NCBI GenBank assembly: GCA_012523405.1
Contig: JAAYIN010000113.1
Coordinates: forward strand, 61,321 to 125,320
Direction: 5' to 3'
Length of the DNA: 64,000 nucleotides
Source of the DNA: Clostridiales bacterium
Lineage (GTDB): Bacteria > Bacillota > Clostridia > Christensenellales > Aristaeellaceae
This document shows, piece by piece, positions 27,213 to 36,390 of the stretch (its first letter is position 1; every line of letters starts with the position of its first letter). A program made the translations under genes and the position numbers. The notes beneath the pieces are model-generated. The model saw only the letters and a list, made by a program, of their open reading frames with translations. It did not search any database and was not told where the DNA came from.

Positions 27213-28022
27213 ATGCAAACCAAAAACACGAAGAAACCTGTGATTCAGGAGGTAAAGAAACCCATTATTCAAGGGTCATGGCATGGAAAAGATGTCTGGA
27301 AATTGGCGGGAAAGCGCGTTCTTTCTATCATTGGGATTACATTCATCTATTTGATTGCTGGTCTTTTGCTAAGCTTTGACAGCCTGATCGGACGTAGCCT
27401 TGCATGTGCCGCTGTTATTTTTATCGCGGCTTATTATCAATATGCACAGGGTATGGCACAAGGCGAGAACGAAGCGTCGTTTAGCGAAATCATGTACTCA
27501 AGGGAGCAGGAAGGGCGTACGGTCACAGAGGAAGACCGCGCAAAATGCTTTCATCCAATGAAGGGTTTCTTTGCAACGCTGCTTGCATTGATTCCATTTA
27601 TGCTGTTTGCACTTGTCTTTGCTGTTTTAACAAAGCCATCCGAGTATACACTGGGACTCCTGCCTTCATGGACGGACGGTCTGCTCATGAATAGCGAGTT
27701 TGGTGATTCGCTTGCTTACTATGATAATGTCGCTGGCTTTCAGGCAATAGATTTGATGCGAATCGTCGACCGTGCGCTCGTTATGCCCTTTATCAATGTA
27801 GCAGCATATATCGGCGATAATGCTGCGCTGCTCGTAGAACGCTTAAGCCCATTACTACTCACAATTGCACCAATGGGCTATGGTCTTGGCTATGCACAGG
27901 GTCTCAAACTCCGCACGAGGATTAACACGGGTATTAAGATGGGCGATGACAAGAAGAAGCGTAAAGAGCGCAAAGCGCGTAAGAAGAGACAGCGGTCCAA
28001 TGCGCCCGAGCGTCTCATTTGA
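27213..28022 (+). CDS. Polytopic membrane protein of unknown function
   Basis: About 269-residue membrane protein with four likely helices. Two lie close together (about residues 30-80, including LSIIGITFIYLIAGLL and ACAAVIFIAAYYQYAQG), one at about 117-138 (FATLLALIPFMLFALVF), and one near 205-225. The C-terminal 25 residues are very basic (KKKRKERKARKKRQ). No catalytic motif is recognised. The ATG at 27213 with GAAGGGAAA upstream is preferred over a TTG at 27177. The end lies 7 bases before rsmD. Confidence 0.65.
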   Translation: MQTKNTKKPVIQEVKKPIIQGSWHGKDVWKLAGKRVLSIIGITFIYLIAGLLLSFDSLIGRSLACAAVIFIAAYYQYAQGMAQGENEASFSEIMYSREQEGRTVTEEDRAKCFHPMKGFFATLLALIPFMLFALVFAVLTKPSEYTLGLLPSWTDGLLMNSEFGDSLAYYDNVAGFQAIDLMRIVDRALVMPFINVAAYIGDNAALLVERLSPLLLTIAPMGYGLGYAQGLKLRTRINTGIKMGDDKKKRKERKARKKRQRSNAPERLI

Positions 28023-28029
28023 CACGCTT

Positions 28030-28593
28030 ATGAGAATTATTGCAGGAAGAAATCGCGGTACGCAGATTTTTGCGCCTCGCGGCGACGATACCAGACCTAC
28101 GCAGGACCGCGTGAAGGAATCGCTTTTTAACATCATTCAGGCCTATGTTCCTCAAGCAGTTGTACTAGACCTTTTTGCAGGCAGCGGTGCATTGTCATTT
28201 GAGTCAATAAGCCGAGGGGCGCAGGAAGCATCCCTTGTGGATATTGATAGAGAAGCGGCAACTTGTATCAAGCGAAACGCAGAGAAGCTGGGCTTGATGG
28301 ACTGCATCCATTTCTACAAATGCGAATGGAAACAAGCGATCAAGCAAATGAGTGAGAAGGGCAAGCGTTTTGATCTTGTCTTTCTTGATCCACCGTATCG
28401 CATGATGGATTTGAGTATCTATTGCTATGCCTTGGCAAGTGCAGATTTGCTTGCTGACGGAGCCATGATGGTGCTCGAGCATCGCGAGGGCATTGTGCCA
28501 GCGCTAGATGAGCGCTTTGAACTGGTCAACGAGCGCAAGTATGGCGATAGCGGCATTCATTTTTATTTATTCAAGAGGGAGGAAAGCGCATGA
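28030..28593 (+). CDS. rsmD: 16S rRNA (guanine966-N2)-methyltransferase RsmD
   Basis: 187-residue class I SAM-dependent methyltransferase that modifies G966 of 16S rRNA. It opens with MRIIAGRNRG, a hallmark of RsmD. SAM motif LDLFAGSGALSFE is at about residues 46-58 and the catalytic LDPPYR at about 120-125. The ATG at 28030 is chosen because it gives this conserved N-terminus, whereas the longer frame from 27865 overlaps the membrane gene. It is translationally coupled to coaD through an ATGA overlap. Confidence 0.93.
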   Translation: MRIIAGRNRGTQIFAPRGDDTRPTQDRVKESLFNIIQAYVPQAVVLDLFAGSGALSFESISRGAQEASLVDIDREAATCIKRNAEKLGLMDCIHFYKCEWKQAIKQMSEKGKRFDLVFLDPPYRMMDLSIYCYALASADLLADGAMMVLEHREGIVPALDERFELVNERKYGDSGIHFYLFKREESA

Positions 28594-29084
28594 AAGAAGG
28601 CGTTTGCGTTTACCCCGGCAGTTTTGACCCGATTACGAATGGTCATATGGACATTATTGAACGTGGGGCAGCGATATTCAATGAGGTCATTGTGTCTATT
28701 CTCCATAACCCGGCAAAAGAAGGTGCGTTTCCAGTTCGAAAACGACTGGAGATGATTCAAAAGGCCTGTGCGCATATTCCCAATGTGACATTTGACTGTT
28801 ATGATGGTCTGTTGGTTGATTATATGCGTATTAAAAATGCGAGTGTTGTGCTGCGTGGATTGCGCGCTGTCTCGGACTTTGAGAGCGAATTTCAGATGGC
28901 TCAACTGAATCATCAGATCGCGCCTGACGTAGAGACGTTATTCTTGATGACTTCACCAAATCATGCGTACTTAAGTTCGAGTGTTGTTCGCGAGATTGGT
29001 TCATTTGGCGGAGATATCTCCCCGTTCATCCCTGCGTGTCTTGTGGATGAAGTGCAGAACTTTCTGGGTCAAGAAAATAAGTAA
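28590..29084 (+). CDS. coaD: Phosphopantetheine adenylyltransferase CoaD
   Basis: 164-residue enzyme of coenzyme A synthesis (4'-phosphopantetheine plus ATP to dephospho-CoA). The nucleotidyltransferase motif YPGSFDPITNGH is at about residues 8-19. LRGLRAVSDFESEFQMA at about 89-105 and the late SSSVVREIG motif are characteristic. The start overlaps the rsmD stop (ATGA), and the rsmD-coaD pair is conserved across Firmicutes. Confidence 0.95.
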   Translation: MKEGVCVYPGSFDPITNGHMDIIERGAAIFNEVIVSILHNPAKEGAFPVRKRLEMIQKACAHIPNVTFDCYDGLLVDYMRIKNASVVLRGLRAVSDFESEFQMAQLNHQIAPDVETLFLMTSPNHAYLSSSVVREIGSFGGDISPFIPACLVDEVQNFLGQENK

Positions 29085-29117
29085 CTTGTGGACTTAGCAA
29101 TATGAGGGAGGCAAATT

Positions 29118-29756
29118 ATGCAAAATGATGAAATTTCCATTTTTCGAAAGAATGTAACTGACTTGCGGGACGAAGTGGTGAATGCGAAGAAGTTTTTAGC
29201 GACCAGTTCGGTGATTGTCAACCGCGAACGTCTGCTTTCGATTGTTGATTCAATAACCAATGATATTCCTTCGGTTGTTGCACAGTGCGAAGGTGTTGTG
29301 CAAAATCAAATCAGCATCATTTCAGAAGCAAACGAACGCGCTGAACAGACAAAATCCAACGCGACCATGCGCGCAAATCAATTCATGAATGATGCAAAGA
29401 CGCAAGCACAGCAAACCGTAGGGCAGGCTAACAAGCAGGCGCAGGAAATGGTTGCACAATCGCAGCAGCAAGCAACTGGCATGATGAATGAAGCTCAGGA
29501 ACAGGCAAATAAGCTTGTCAAGGATGCTGAAGCGCGTGCAAGACAGCTGATCAGCGAGGAAGAGATCGTTGCTAGGGCAACCCTTGAAGCAGAGGAACTG
29601 AAGCAGGCGACTCAGGAAGAAATAGACAAATTGTATTCTGATGTATACCGCCACATTGACGATGTACTCGCTCAACTGGATCGTTCCATTAGTGAGAAGT
29701 TGACTGACATTCGCATGACCCGTCAGCAAATCGATCAAAGTATACCCATGAGATAA
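29118..29756 (+). CDS. Coiled-coil protein (DivIVA/ATP synthase b-like architecture)
   Basis: 212-residue soluble protein dominated by helices. Residues about 70-170 are an Ala/Gln/Glu-rich coiled coil with repeated QANKQAQEM-like and EARARQLISEEE segments. There are no membrane segments and no catalytic motifs. Proteins with this look next to rsmD-coaD in clostridia are often annotated as DivIVA-like or ATPase-like; I cannot assign a role. Strong GGGAGGC site before the ATG. A clear terminator follows the stop. Confidence 0.7.
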   Translation: MQNDEISIFRKNVTDLRDEVVNAKKFLATSSVIVNRERLLSIVDSITNDIPSVVAQCEGVVQNQISIISEANERAEQTKSNATMRANQFMNDAKTQAQQTVGQANKQAQEMVAQSQQQATGMMNEAQEQANKLVKDAEARARQLISEEEIVARATLEAEELKQATQEEIDKLYSDVYRHIDDVLAQLDRSISEKLTDIRMTRQQIDQSIPMR

Positions 29757-29766
29757 TTATATTAAG

Positions 29767-29809
29767 CAAGTGCCATTCAACTGTTAGAAGTTGGATGGCA
29801 CTTGTTAAA
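29767..29809 (+). terminator. Terminator of the rsmD-coaD unit
   Basis: Sixteen-base arms CAAGTGCCATTCAACT (29767-29782) and AGTTGGATGGCACTTG (29789-29804) pair with one G-T wobble, followed by TTAAAT. It sits 11 bases after the stop. Confidence 0.85.
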
Positions 29810-29910
29810 TGATGCCCTATTTGCATGCAGTTGCCACGGCTATTTTCCTGATCTGAGGCTACAATAGCTTTGGGATTGTTCTGAGTTTATAGTTGGGAAG
29901 GACGAAATGC

Positions 29911-30909
29911 ATGCAAAAAACAAAAGCTTCCCTATGGGTTATTGCGGCTACAACGGTGACGGTAGCCACTCTTTTTCTATTGCCATTTACGCCAAAGATC
30001 GCAGTGAGAACGACGCAGGTTAAGCTGGGAGAACTGGAAAAGACTGTGTTTTTGGAAGGTGTTGTGAGATATCAAGATGAACAGGCTTGTCTAAACACAC
30101 AAGCGGGGCAAGTATATTCCGTTCATGTATCTCAGGGACAGAAAGTAAAAGCCGGCGATTTGCTGATCAGCATGGATACAACAATAGAGGAGGAATCATT
30201 AGCGGTACTCTCGCAAATGCTTCATGAACAGGATCGGCTGATCGTTGATGAGCAATACGCTGATGTGATTTCCACCGCTGTGATGCAGACTACTTGGGAT
30301 GCCCGCGTAACAACACAAGAGTTAAGGGCAAGCATAGAGACAAAGCAGATTCGTGCTGCGAAAGACGGTATTATAGGCGGCGTTTATGTGCAGGAGGGCG
30401 AATATGTTGCAGCGTTTACGGCGCTTGGATATGTTCGGGGCGAAGAAAAATGCATTGCTGCTGTGAAAATGGTCGATTATTCCTCTGATATTTCAGATGG
30501 AACCATTGCGAGAGTGCTTAGCGGTACGGGCGAAGCTTTGGGTTTGGCTACGCTTTGCAAGACGGATGCTCCAGTGGTGAATGAAATAACCGCCCAGCTC
30601 GCGCAGCAACTCACCTTTTATCCTGAGACTACAACAAACCTTGCTGATGCAGAAATTGGGGATCAAGTAACACTGGAAGTGCTCTATGGAGCGAATGGAG
30701 ATGCAGCACTTGTCCCTGTTTCAGCCATTGACCACAATGACATGCTTTGGGTTGTCGAAAATGATAAAGCAATGCCGATCGCGGTAGATACAGCAAAGCA
30801 TAATGAACAATATGTCTGTGTACCAGACCAATTGATCGGTCAGCAGATCATCCTTGATCCAAGTTTGTATGATTTATATGCAGGCTGCGGTATTAAGGAG
30901 GAAAAATAA
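29911..30909 (+). CDS. Membrane-fusion/adaptor protein (HlyD/MacA-like)
   Basis: About 332-residue protein with an N-terminal signal anchor (about residues 6-28). A lipoyl/biotinyl-like half motif (AGQVYSVHVSQGQKVKAGDLLISMD) follows at about 65-90, then a helical hairpin and a second lipoyl half with DGIIGGVYVQEGEYV. It acts outside the membrane as the adaptor of an ABC export or efflux system. The ATG at 29911 with GGGAAGG at 29894-29900 is preferred over a TTG at 29893. The adjacent permease follows immediately; no ATPase gene is between them. Confidence 0.82.
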   Translation: MQKTKASLWVIAATTVTVATLFLLPFTPKIAVRTTQVKLGELEKTVFLEGVVRYQDEQACLNTQAGQVYSVHVSQGQKVKAGDLLISMDTTIEEESLAVLSQMLHEQDRLIVDEQYADVISTAVMQTTWDARVTTQELRASIETKQIRAAKDGIIGGVYVQEGEYVAAFTALGYVRGEEKCIAAVKMVDYSSDISDGTIARVLSGTGEALGLATLCKTDAPVVNEITAQLAQQLTFYPETTTNLADAEIGDQVTLEVLYGANGDAALVPVSAIDHNDMLWVVENDKAMPIAVDTAKHNEQYVCVPDQLIGQQIILDPSLYDLYAGCGIKEEK

Positions 30910-30910
30910 G

Positions 30911-32050
30911 ATGAAACGAATCGACTTTTGGAAGTTGAGTTTTCAGAATATATTCGCCACGCCTACTCGTTCCGTTTTGACTGTGCTTGGCATGGCCATT
31001 GGTATTGGTGCGATTTTGGCAGTTTTGACATTAAGCGATGCAGGACAGGTTGAAGTGGAAAGCGAAATGGCGCGTCTGGGCATTGATAAGGTATGGATCA
31101 CCGCGGCGCAAGGTAATTCGCTCAAGCACGGGGATGCACAGCTGTTATCCGAAGCACTGGACACTGTGGTGACGGAACAGGTTTATGCGCCTGTTACGGC
31201 GCGCTACGGCAATTGTGAGGGAAATGGGATTGCGGTAGGCTGTACGCTGGACTATATGGAGATTATGGATAGCCATATCATTGAGGGACGTACTTTTTAT
31301 CCGATGGAATGGAAGAGCGGAAGCAAAAGTGTATTGTTGGGCAATGAAATTGCTGAGGAGCTGCATATCAAAATGGGGGATATGCTCAGCGTTGCGGGCA
31401 TTCCTTTTCGCTGCATAGGGATAGTCACACAGAAAAACGAACTTTCACAAGTGGATGCTTCCAAGGCTATCTTCATTCCTGTTGCGGTTTTTTGTGAATT
31501 GATGGGGCAAACTGTTCACGAACTGACGCTAAGCGTTCCCAAAAGCACAAAACCACAGGCGGTCGCAGCTATGGCAGTAGATGTTATGGCGACAAAGCGA
31601 AATATTACTGTGGATGCATTAACGATGCAGGTACAGATTGAGGCAGCCAATAGCGTGATGGCTATTTTTATTAACGTTTTGAAATGGATTGCTGTCATTT
31701 GCATTCTTGTTGGCGGCATAGGTGTAATGAATATATTGCTTGTCAGCGTAAGGGAACGCAGGCGGGAAATCGGGATTATGAAATCGCTTGGAACTACGCA
31801 AACTCAGATTTGTATGCTGTTTTTGCTGGAGGCATTGGTTTATGCAGTCGTTGGTGGTATGATAGGAATTATTATGGGAATAGGCATCATTCAGATTGCA
31901 AGCAGCAGCATCGGACTAAAGCCGGTTATTCAAGTCGGGGACTGTATATCTGTATTTTTATCTGCACTGTTTATTGGATTATTCTTTGGCGTTATGCCGG
32001 CATCGCGTGCATCAAGGCTGAAACCCGTGGACGCATTACGCGTAGAATAG
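30911..32050 (+). CDS. MacB-like FtsX-domain ABC transporter permease
   Basis: About 379-residue permease. The first transmembrane helix (about residues 18-40, SVLTVLGMAIGIGAILAVL) is followed by a MacB periplasmic core domain (about 45-240), then three helices in an FtsX domain with the GGIGVMNILLVSVRERRREIGIMKSLG motif region (about 272-298). The usual partner ATPase of the LolD/MacB type is missing here. AAGGAGG precedes the ATG at 30911, which is adopted over an ATG at 30854 inside the upstream gene. Confidence 0.85.
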   Translation: MKRIDFWKLSFQNIFATPTRSVLTVLGMAIGIGAILAVLTLSDAGQVEVESEMARLGIDKVWITAAQGNSLKHGDAQLLSEALDTVVTEQVYAPVTARYGNCEGNGIAVGCTLDYMEIMDSHIIEGRTFYPMEWKSGSKSVLLGNEIAEELHIKMGDMLSVAGIPFRCIGIVTQKNELSQVDASKAIFIPVAVFCELMGQTVHELTLSVPKSTKPQAVAAMAVDVMATKRNITVDALTMQVQIEAANSVMAIFINVLKWIAVICILVGGIGVMNILLVSVRERRREIGIMKSLGTTQTQICMLFLLEALVYAVVGGMIGIIMGIGIIQIASSSIGLKPVIQVGDCISVFLSALFIGLFFGVMPASRASRLKPVDALRVE

Positions 32051-32136
32051 GCAAAAGTGCATGAAACATGGTCTTGTTTTTGCCACTGTGTACATCATTA
32101 CCAAATGGATTATTTAATCTTAGTAGGATTAGTCAA

Positions 32137-32165
32137 TTCCATATTTGTGAAAAATATATTATAAT
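32137..32165 (+). promoter_or_regulatory. Promoter of the UgpC/MsmX-type ATPase gene
   Basis: Perfect TATAAT at 32160-32165, 17 bases downstream of a weak -35 (TTCCAT, 32137-32142). It points to independent transcription of the ATPase from the upstream permease operon. Confidence 0.5.
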
Positions 32166-32242
32166 ACAAACATACAGATGCGAGACGTTCCATAACAAAT
32201 ACAATATGGATTCGCGTGCATTTATTAAAAGGAGGCTATTTC

Positions 32243-33367
32243 ATGGCAAGCGTATCGCTCAAGAACATTTATAAGATCTACGCTGGTAATGTAACTGCTG
32301 TTAGCGACTTCTGTTTGGATATCGAAGACAAAGAGTTTATCGTATTAGTTGGACCTTCCGGTTGCGGTAAATCAACCACCTTGCGCATGGTTGCTGGCTT
32401 GGAAGAAATCTCCAGCGGCGAACTATACATTGGTGACCGTCTGGTTAACGATGTAGCACCTAAAGATCGTGACATCGCAATGGTTTTCCAGAACTATGCA
32501 CTTTATCCCCATATGACAGTTTATGATAACATGGCCTTTGGTCTAAAGCTTCGTAAGACCCCTAAGACCGAAATCAAGACCCGTGTTGAAGAAGCTGCAA
32601 AGATTCTTGACATTACTCACCTGCTCAACCGTAAGCCTAAGGCTCTATCCGGTGGACAGCGTCAGCGTGTTGCTCTAGGCCGTGCTATCGTTCGTGAGCC
32701 TAAAGTCTTCCTAATGGACGAACCGCTCTCCAACTTGGATGCTAAGCTTCGTGTTGCAATGCGTACTGAGATCACTAAGCTACATCAGCGCTTGCAGACC
32801 ACATTCATCTATGTTACACATGACCAGACTGAAGCTATGACCATGGGTTCTCGTATCGTGGTTATGAAGGACGGTTTCGTGCAGCAGGTTGATAGCCCCC
32901 AGAACCTATATGACTATCCCAACAACTTGTTTGTTGCAACCTTTATCGGTAGCCCCCAGATGAATATCTTCAATGTTAAGCTTGAGAAGCAGGGCAACGA
33001 TGTTGCAGCTGTCTTCGGTGCAAACAAGATCATCATCCCCCCGAGCAAGCTCTCCAAGTTCGTTGACGAATCCGTTATCGGCAAGGAAGTTTACATGGGC
33101 ATTCGTCCTGAGAACATTCATGACGAAGATGTCTTCCTGCAAGCTGCTCCTAACGCTGTTATCGACTGCACAGTTGAAGTTACAGAGCTCATGGGCGCTG
33201 AGACTTATCTATACTTGTCCACAGACGGCAAGGATGAGAACATCATCGCTCGTGTAAATCCTCGTACAACCAGCCGCTCCGGCCAGAAGATTCAGGTTGC
33301 ATTCGATTGCAATCACCTGCATTTCTTCGACAAGGAAACCGAAGTAACGCTGCTTAGCCGTAACTAA
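32243..33367 (+). CDS. UgpC/MsmX/MalK-type carbohydrate ABC transporter ATPase
   Basis: About 374-residue ATPase. Walker A GPSGCGKST is at about residues 37-45, the Q-loop and signature LSGGQRQRVALGRA at about 134-147, and Walker B VFLMDEPLSNLDA at about 155-167. A C-terminal OB-like (TOBE) regulatory domain of about 130 residues is typical of the CUT1 sugar-importer family. In Firmicutes one such shared ATPase can energise several sugar importers, and this gene stands alone with its own promoter and terminator, which fits that role. Codon choice looks more biased than in its neighbours, suggesting high expression. AAAAGGAGG precedes the ATG at 32243. Confidence 0.9.
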   Translation: MASVSLKNIYKIYAGNVTAVSDFCLDIEDKEFIVLVGPSGCGKSTTLRMVAGLEEISSGELYIGDRLVNDVAPKDRDIAMVFQNYALYPHMTVYDNMAFGLKLRKTPKTEIKTRVEEAAKILDITHLLNRKPKALSGGQRQRVALGRAIVREPKVFLMDEPLSNLDAKLRVAMRTEITKLHQRLQTTFIYVTHDQTEAMTMGSRIVVMKDGFVQQVDSPQNLYDYPNNLFVATFIGSPQMNIFNVKLEKQGNDVAAVFGANKIIIPPSKLSKFVDESVIGKEVYMGIRPENIHDEDVFLQAAPNAVIDCTVEVTELMGAETYLYLSTDGKDENIIARVNPRTTSRSGQKIQVAFDCNHLHFFDKETEVTLLSRN

Positions 33368-33375
33368 TGATTTCC

Positions 33376-33412
33376 AAAGCGTCCATCCGTTCATTCGGGT
33401 GGGCGCTTTTTA
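33376..33412 (+). terminator. Terminator of the UgpC-type ATPase gene
   Basis: AAAGCGTCCATCCG pairs with CGGGTGGGCGCTTT around a short loop with two wobble positions, followed by TTTTAT. It sits 9 bases after the stop. Confidence 0.85.
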
Positions 33413-33550
33413 TATGCGAATGATTACTTAAATTGCGGATGCTGGTGATGGTTTGACTTGATTATCGATAAAAGGTATAATCAGTTGCTTTGATATATAA
33501 GAACTCATTTATTTAATTGCAATATCTTTATACAAAAGCGTACTAATTAG

Positions 33551-34969
33551 TTGAAGGATGAAGGTATATTGAAATTGAAAAACAATCAACATATGGCGAC
33601 TTTGAAGGAAAACATGGTTTCATCAGTTCAGCATAATTGGTATACATGGCTTTACATATGCTTGCTGACAATTACTTTGTTTTTTCGCATATCTCCATTA
33701 CATGAACCCAAAGTGAATATTATCTATATTTTACCTATGGCATGCTCTGCGTTTGTTCTTGCACTATATATCAATCGTCAGCATCTGCTGCGAGGTCAAA
33801 AAGTATTGATCTTATTAATGATTTGGCTTGCCTTTTCTTGTGTGCTTAATGGTGATATATATTTGCAGCAGAATAGGACGTTTTTGCTAACAATGTTCAT
33901 CAGCATGGTGATGGGGTATTCAGTTGTTGGCCTCTGTTCATCAAATAATAGAAACAAGGCCTTTCATGCAGTATCAATAGCCTATATTATATTGATTGCT
34001 ATTTTATCGGTTCTTAGCATATATTCTGCACTTGGTGACCAACCGATTTTTACGCCTTTCTCGAATCAACCCATCTATATCAATCCAGCAGATGCGCGTT
34101 TGGCTGTTTTTGGGTATCATTCTAATGAAGTTGGCTGCTTTACACTCATTGCGTCATATCTTTGCATTTACTTCTTCTTCAAAACGAATAAATTATGGAT
34201 CAAGCTATGCAATGGAATTTTGGCACTTATGTTTATTATCGTGATTATGTTGACTGGCAGCAGAACCGCTCTTCTCTTATATGTGATTGGAATTGGTTGT
34301 GCCTTCATTGTGATGATATTAAACAGAATGAACCCCAAAGATCAAAAAGCAATCATAAAGAAGACGATTATTGCAGTTTTGATCGCTTGTGTCGTTGTCG
34401 CAATGATCGCCGCGCTATATACTCCTGCGGTCAATTTGTTTGCGTCATTAACCAATAAAATTGCACAAAATGACGATGTGGCAATTGGAGAAGCAAATGC
34501 TGTCACGATCCCGCGGGCTAGAAGCTTCCAATTGAAAGACTTTCTATCCATGGGAGCTCGCACTCCGATTTGGAAGGCTGCCTTTGAGTATTTGCAGAGC
34601 AATCCTAAGACATTGCTGATTGGTGTTCCAGAGAACGTAGTGAGTACGATAGCGTATGAGGCGATTTATCATACTGCACCTCATATGCACAATTCCATGA
34701 TTCAAATCTTACTTCTTGCGGGGATTCCTGGTTTGTGCATGATTCTGTTCTTCCTATTCATTGTTTTAAGAGCATCCGTGAGGTTGTTCTTTGCCAGCAG
34801 GGCAGCGAAGCATCTTCGCTTCCTTGCCTTTATCCCCGTTCTTTTACTGCTGAATAACTTCACAGAAATATTCCCAATGCTATCGGGGGATATCATGGAT
34901 ATGATGTTCTTTGTCATCTGTGCAGCAGTTGTAGGTTTTGAACATGACCTTAAAGCAAACCAGCCATAG
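33551..34969 (+). CDS. O-antigen ligase / Wzy-type polytopic membrane protein
   Basis: About 460-472-residue protein with roughly ten to twelve helices and a large extracellular loop (about residues 290-370). The loop and adjacent GSRTALLL segment (about 236-243) match the Wzy_C/O-antigen ligase superfamily, whose members polymerise or ligate surface glycans. The gene stands alone, without glycan-synthesis neighbours, so the substrate is unknown. The start is uncertain: TTG at 33551 opens the frame without a good site, TTG at 33569 has GAAGG upstream, and ATG at 33593 is a third choice. Confidence 0.72.
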   Translation: MKDEGILKLKNNQHMATLKENMVSSVQHNWYTWLYICLLTITLFFRISPLHEPKVNIIYILPMACSAFVLALYINRQHLLRGQKVLILLMIWLAFSCVLNGDIYLQQNRTFLLTMFISMVMGYSVVGLCSSNNRNKAFHAVSIAYIILIAILSVLSIYSALGDQPIFTPFSNQPIYINPADARLAVFGYHSNEVGCFTLIASYLCIYFFFKTNKLWIKLCNGILALMFIIVIMLTGSRTALLLYVIGIGCAFIVMILNRMNPKDQKAIIKKTIIAVLIACVVVAMIAALYTPAVNLFASLTNKIAQNDDVAIGEANAVTIPRARSFQLKDFLSMGARTPIWKAAFEYLQSNPKTLLIGVPENVVSTIAYEAIYHTAPHMHNSMIQILLLAGIPGLCMILFFLFIVLRASVRLFFASRAAKHLRFLAFIPVLLLLNNFTEIFPMLSGDIMDMMFFVICAAVVGFEHDLKANQP

Positions 34970-34996
34970 AGTTCATAATCATTTTTGATTGAAAAG

Positions 34997-35038
34997 CAAC
35001 ACCCTATTCAGATAGTTGATTTGAATAGGGTGTTGTTA
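34997..35038 (+). terminator. Terminator of the O-antigen-ligase-like gene
   Basis: Perfect 14-base arms CAACACCCTATTCA (34997-35010) and TGAATAGGGTGTTG (35022-35035) followed by TTAAA. Confidence 0.85.
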
Positions 35039-35090
35039 AAACTGAAATACGAATCCATTTGAAATATTATTTAAAGGGGTGTGTCATGGC

Positions 35091-36302
35091 GTGGATCGTG
35101 TGATCTATCATATAGACTGCAATGGATTTTACGCGTCTGTTGAATGCCTTGACAATCCATCGCTCAAAGAGGTTCCAATGGCAGTAGCGGGTGATCCGAA
35201 GAATCGCAGCGGCATTATTCTAGCTAAAAATGAAAAGGCAAAAAAATATGGAATTAAAACAGCTGAGACGGTGTGGCAAGCACGGAAAAAATGTCCAAGT
35301 CTTGTGCTTGTACCTCCGCATAGAGACCGGTACAGTGAGGTTTCAAAACAGGTGAAAGCTTTGTTCTGTGATTATACAGACCAAGTGGAGTCCTTTGGAC
35401 TGGATGAAGCGTGGCTTGATGTAACAGGATCGTTAGCATACTTTAAATCAAGCCCTGTTCAGCTTGCCAATCGAATCAGAGAACAAGTGAAAAACGACAT
35501 TGGAATCACAGTGTCTGTAGGGATTAGTTTCAATAAAATATTTGCAAAGCTCGGCTCTGATATGAAGAAACCTGACGCGACAACCTCCATTACTCGCGGC
35601 AACTATCAACAGCTTGTCTGGTCTCTTCCTGCAAGTGAATTGCTCTTTGTTGGCAAAGTTGCGACAGATGAGCTGCATCGTCACTATATCAATACCATAG
35701 GTGATATTGCACGCAGCGAGCGCGTAGTGCTAAATCAATTGCTTGGTAAAGGCGGAGATGTACTCTGGCTATATGCCAATGGCATGGATGAAGAACCCGT
35801 ACGCCGATATGATGATTTGGAGCAGGTCAAATCAATTGGCAATGGTATGACATTTCGGCGCGATCTTGTTGGTGTTGATGAAATCAAGGCTGGGATCATT
35901 TCGCTATCAGATGAAGTTGCCTATCGATTACGCGAAGCCAGACTTAAATGCGGAACGATACAAATCATGATTAAGACACCGAAGCTCACAAACATTTCCA
36001 GACAAAAGCAAATCACGACGCCAACATATTTGCAAAAGGAAATCGTTCATACTGCGATTGAATTGATTGAATCAAATTGGCGTATGTCAGATCCGATTCG
36101 TGCGCTTACAGTGACTGCAATGAATCTGGTTGATGAAAATGATGTATGCCAGCAAATTAGCTTGTTTGATATGGATGATCATCGCCATACCAAAGAACGC
36201 TACGAAAAAATTGAAGATGCCATGAGCAAAATTCGTAAAAAACATGGAAAAAGCAGCATCGGAATGGGTTATGTACATAGTGAAGAGCTTGGTATCAATT
36301 AG
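35091..36302 (+). CDS. dinB: Y-family DNA polymerase IV
   Basis: About 403-residue translesion DNA polymerase. The first catalytic Asp lies in YHIDCNGFYASVE (about residues 6-18). The second motif reads LDEAWLDVTGS (about 104-114), where the family norm is DEAYLDVT. The little-finger domain and a QQISLFD beta-clamp-binding-like segment lie near the C-terminus. GTG at 35091 with AAAGGGG at 35073-35079 is preferred over GTG at 35079, which overlaps that site. Likely induced by DNA damage in relatives; no clear LexA box was seen here. Confidence 0.9.
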   Translation: MDRVIYHIDCNGFYASVECLDNPSLKEVPMAVAGDPKNRSGIILAKNEKAKKYGIKTAETVWQARKKCPSLVLVPPHRDRYSEVSKQVKALFCDYTDQVESFGLDEAWLDVTGSLAYFKSSPVQLANRIREQVKNDIGITVSVGISFNKIFAKLGSDMKKPDATTSITRGNYQQLVWSLPASELLFVGKVATDELHRHYINTIGDIARSERVVLNQLLGKGGDVLWLYANGMDEEPVRRYDDLEQVKSIGNGMTFRRDLVGVDEIKAGIISLSDEVAYRLREARLKCGTIQIMIKTPKLTNISRQKQITTPTYLQKEIVHTAIELIESNWRMSDPIRALTVTAMNLVDENDVCQQISLFDMDDHRHTKERYEKIEDAMSKIRKKHGKSSIGMGYVHSEELGIN

Positions 36303-36330
36303 TTTCAAAGGTCTGATCATTCGGAAACGA

Positions 36331-36360
36331 AAAACAACGAAGCATAGCTTCGTTGTTTTA
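36331..36360. terminator. Bidirectional terminator between dinB and the MntR-like gene
   Basis: Perfect arms AAAACAACGAAGC (36331-36343) and GCTTCGTTGTTTT (36347-36359) around a 3-base loop, with A and T flanks that can serve both convergent genes. Confidence 0.88.
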
Positions 36361-36390
36361 GTCTGGAATAGTTATGTAGAATTGTATGAG

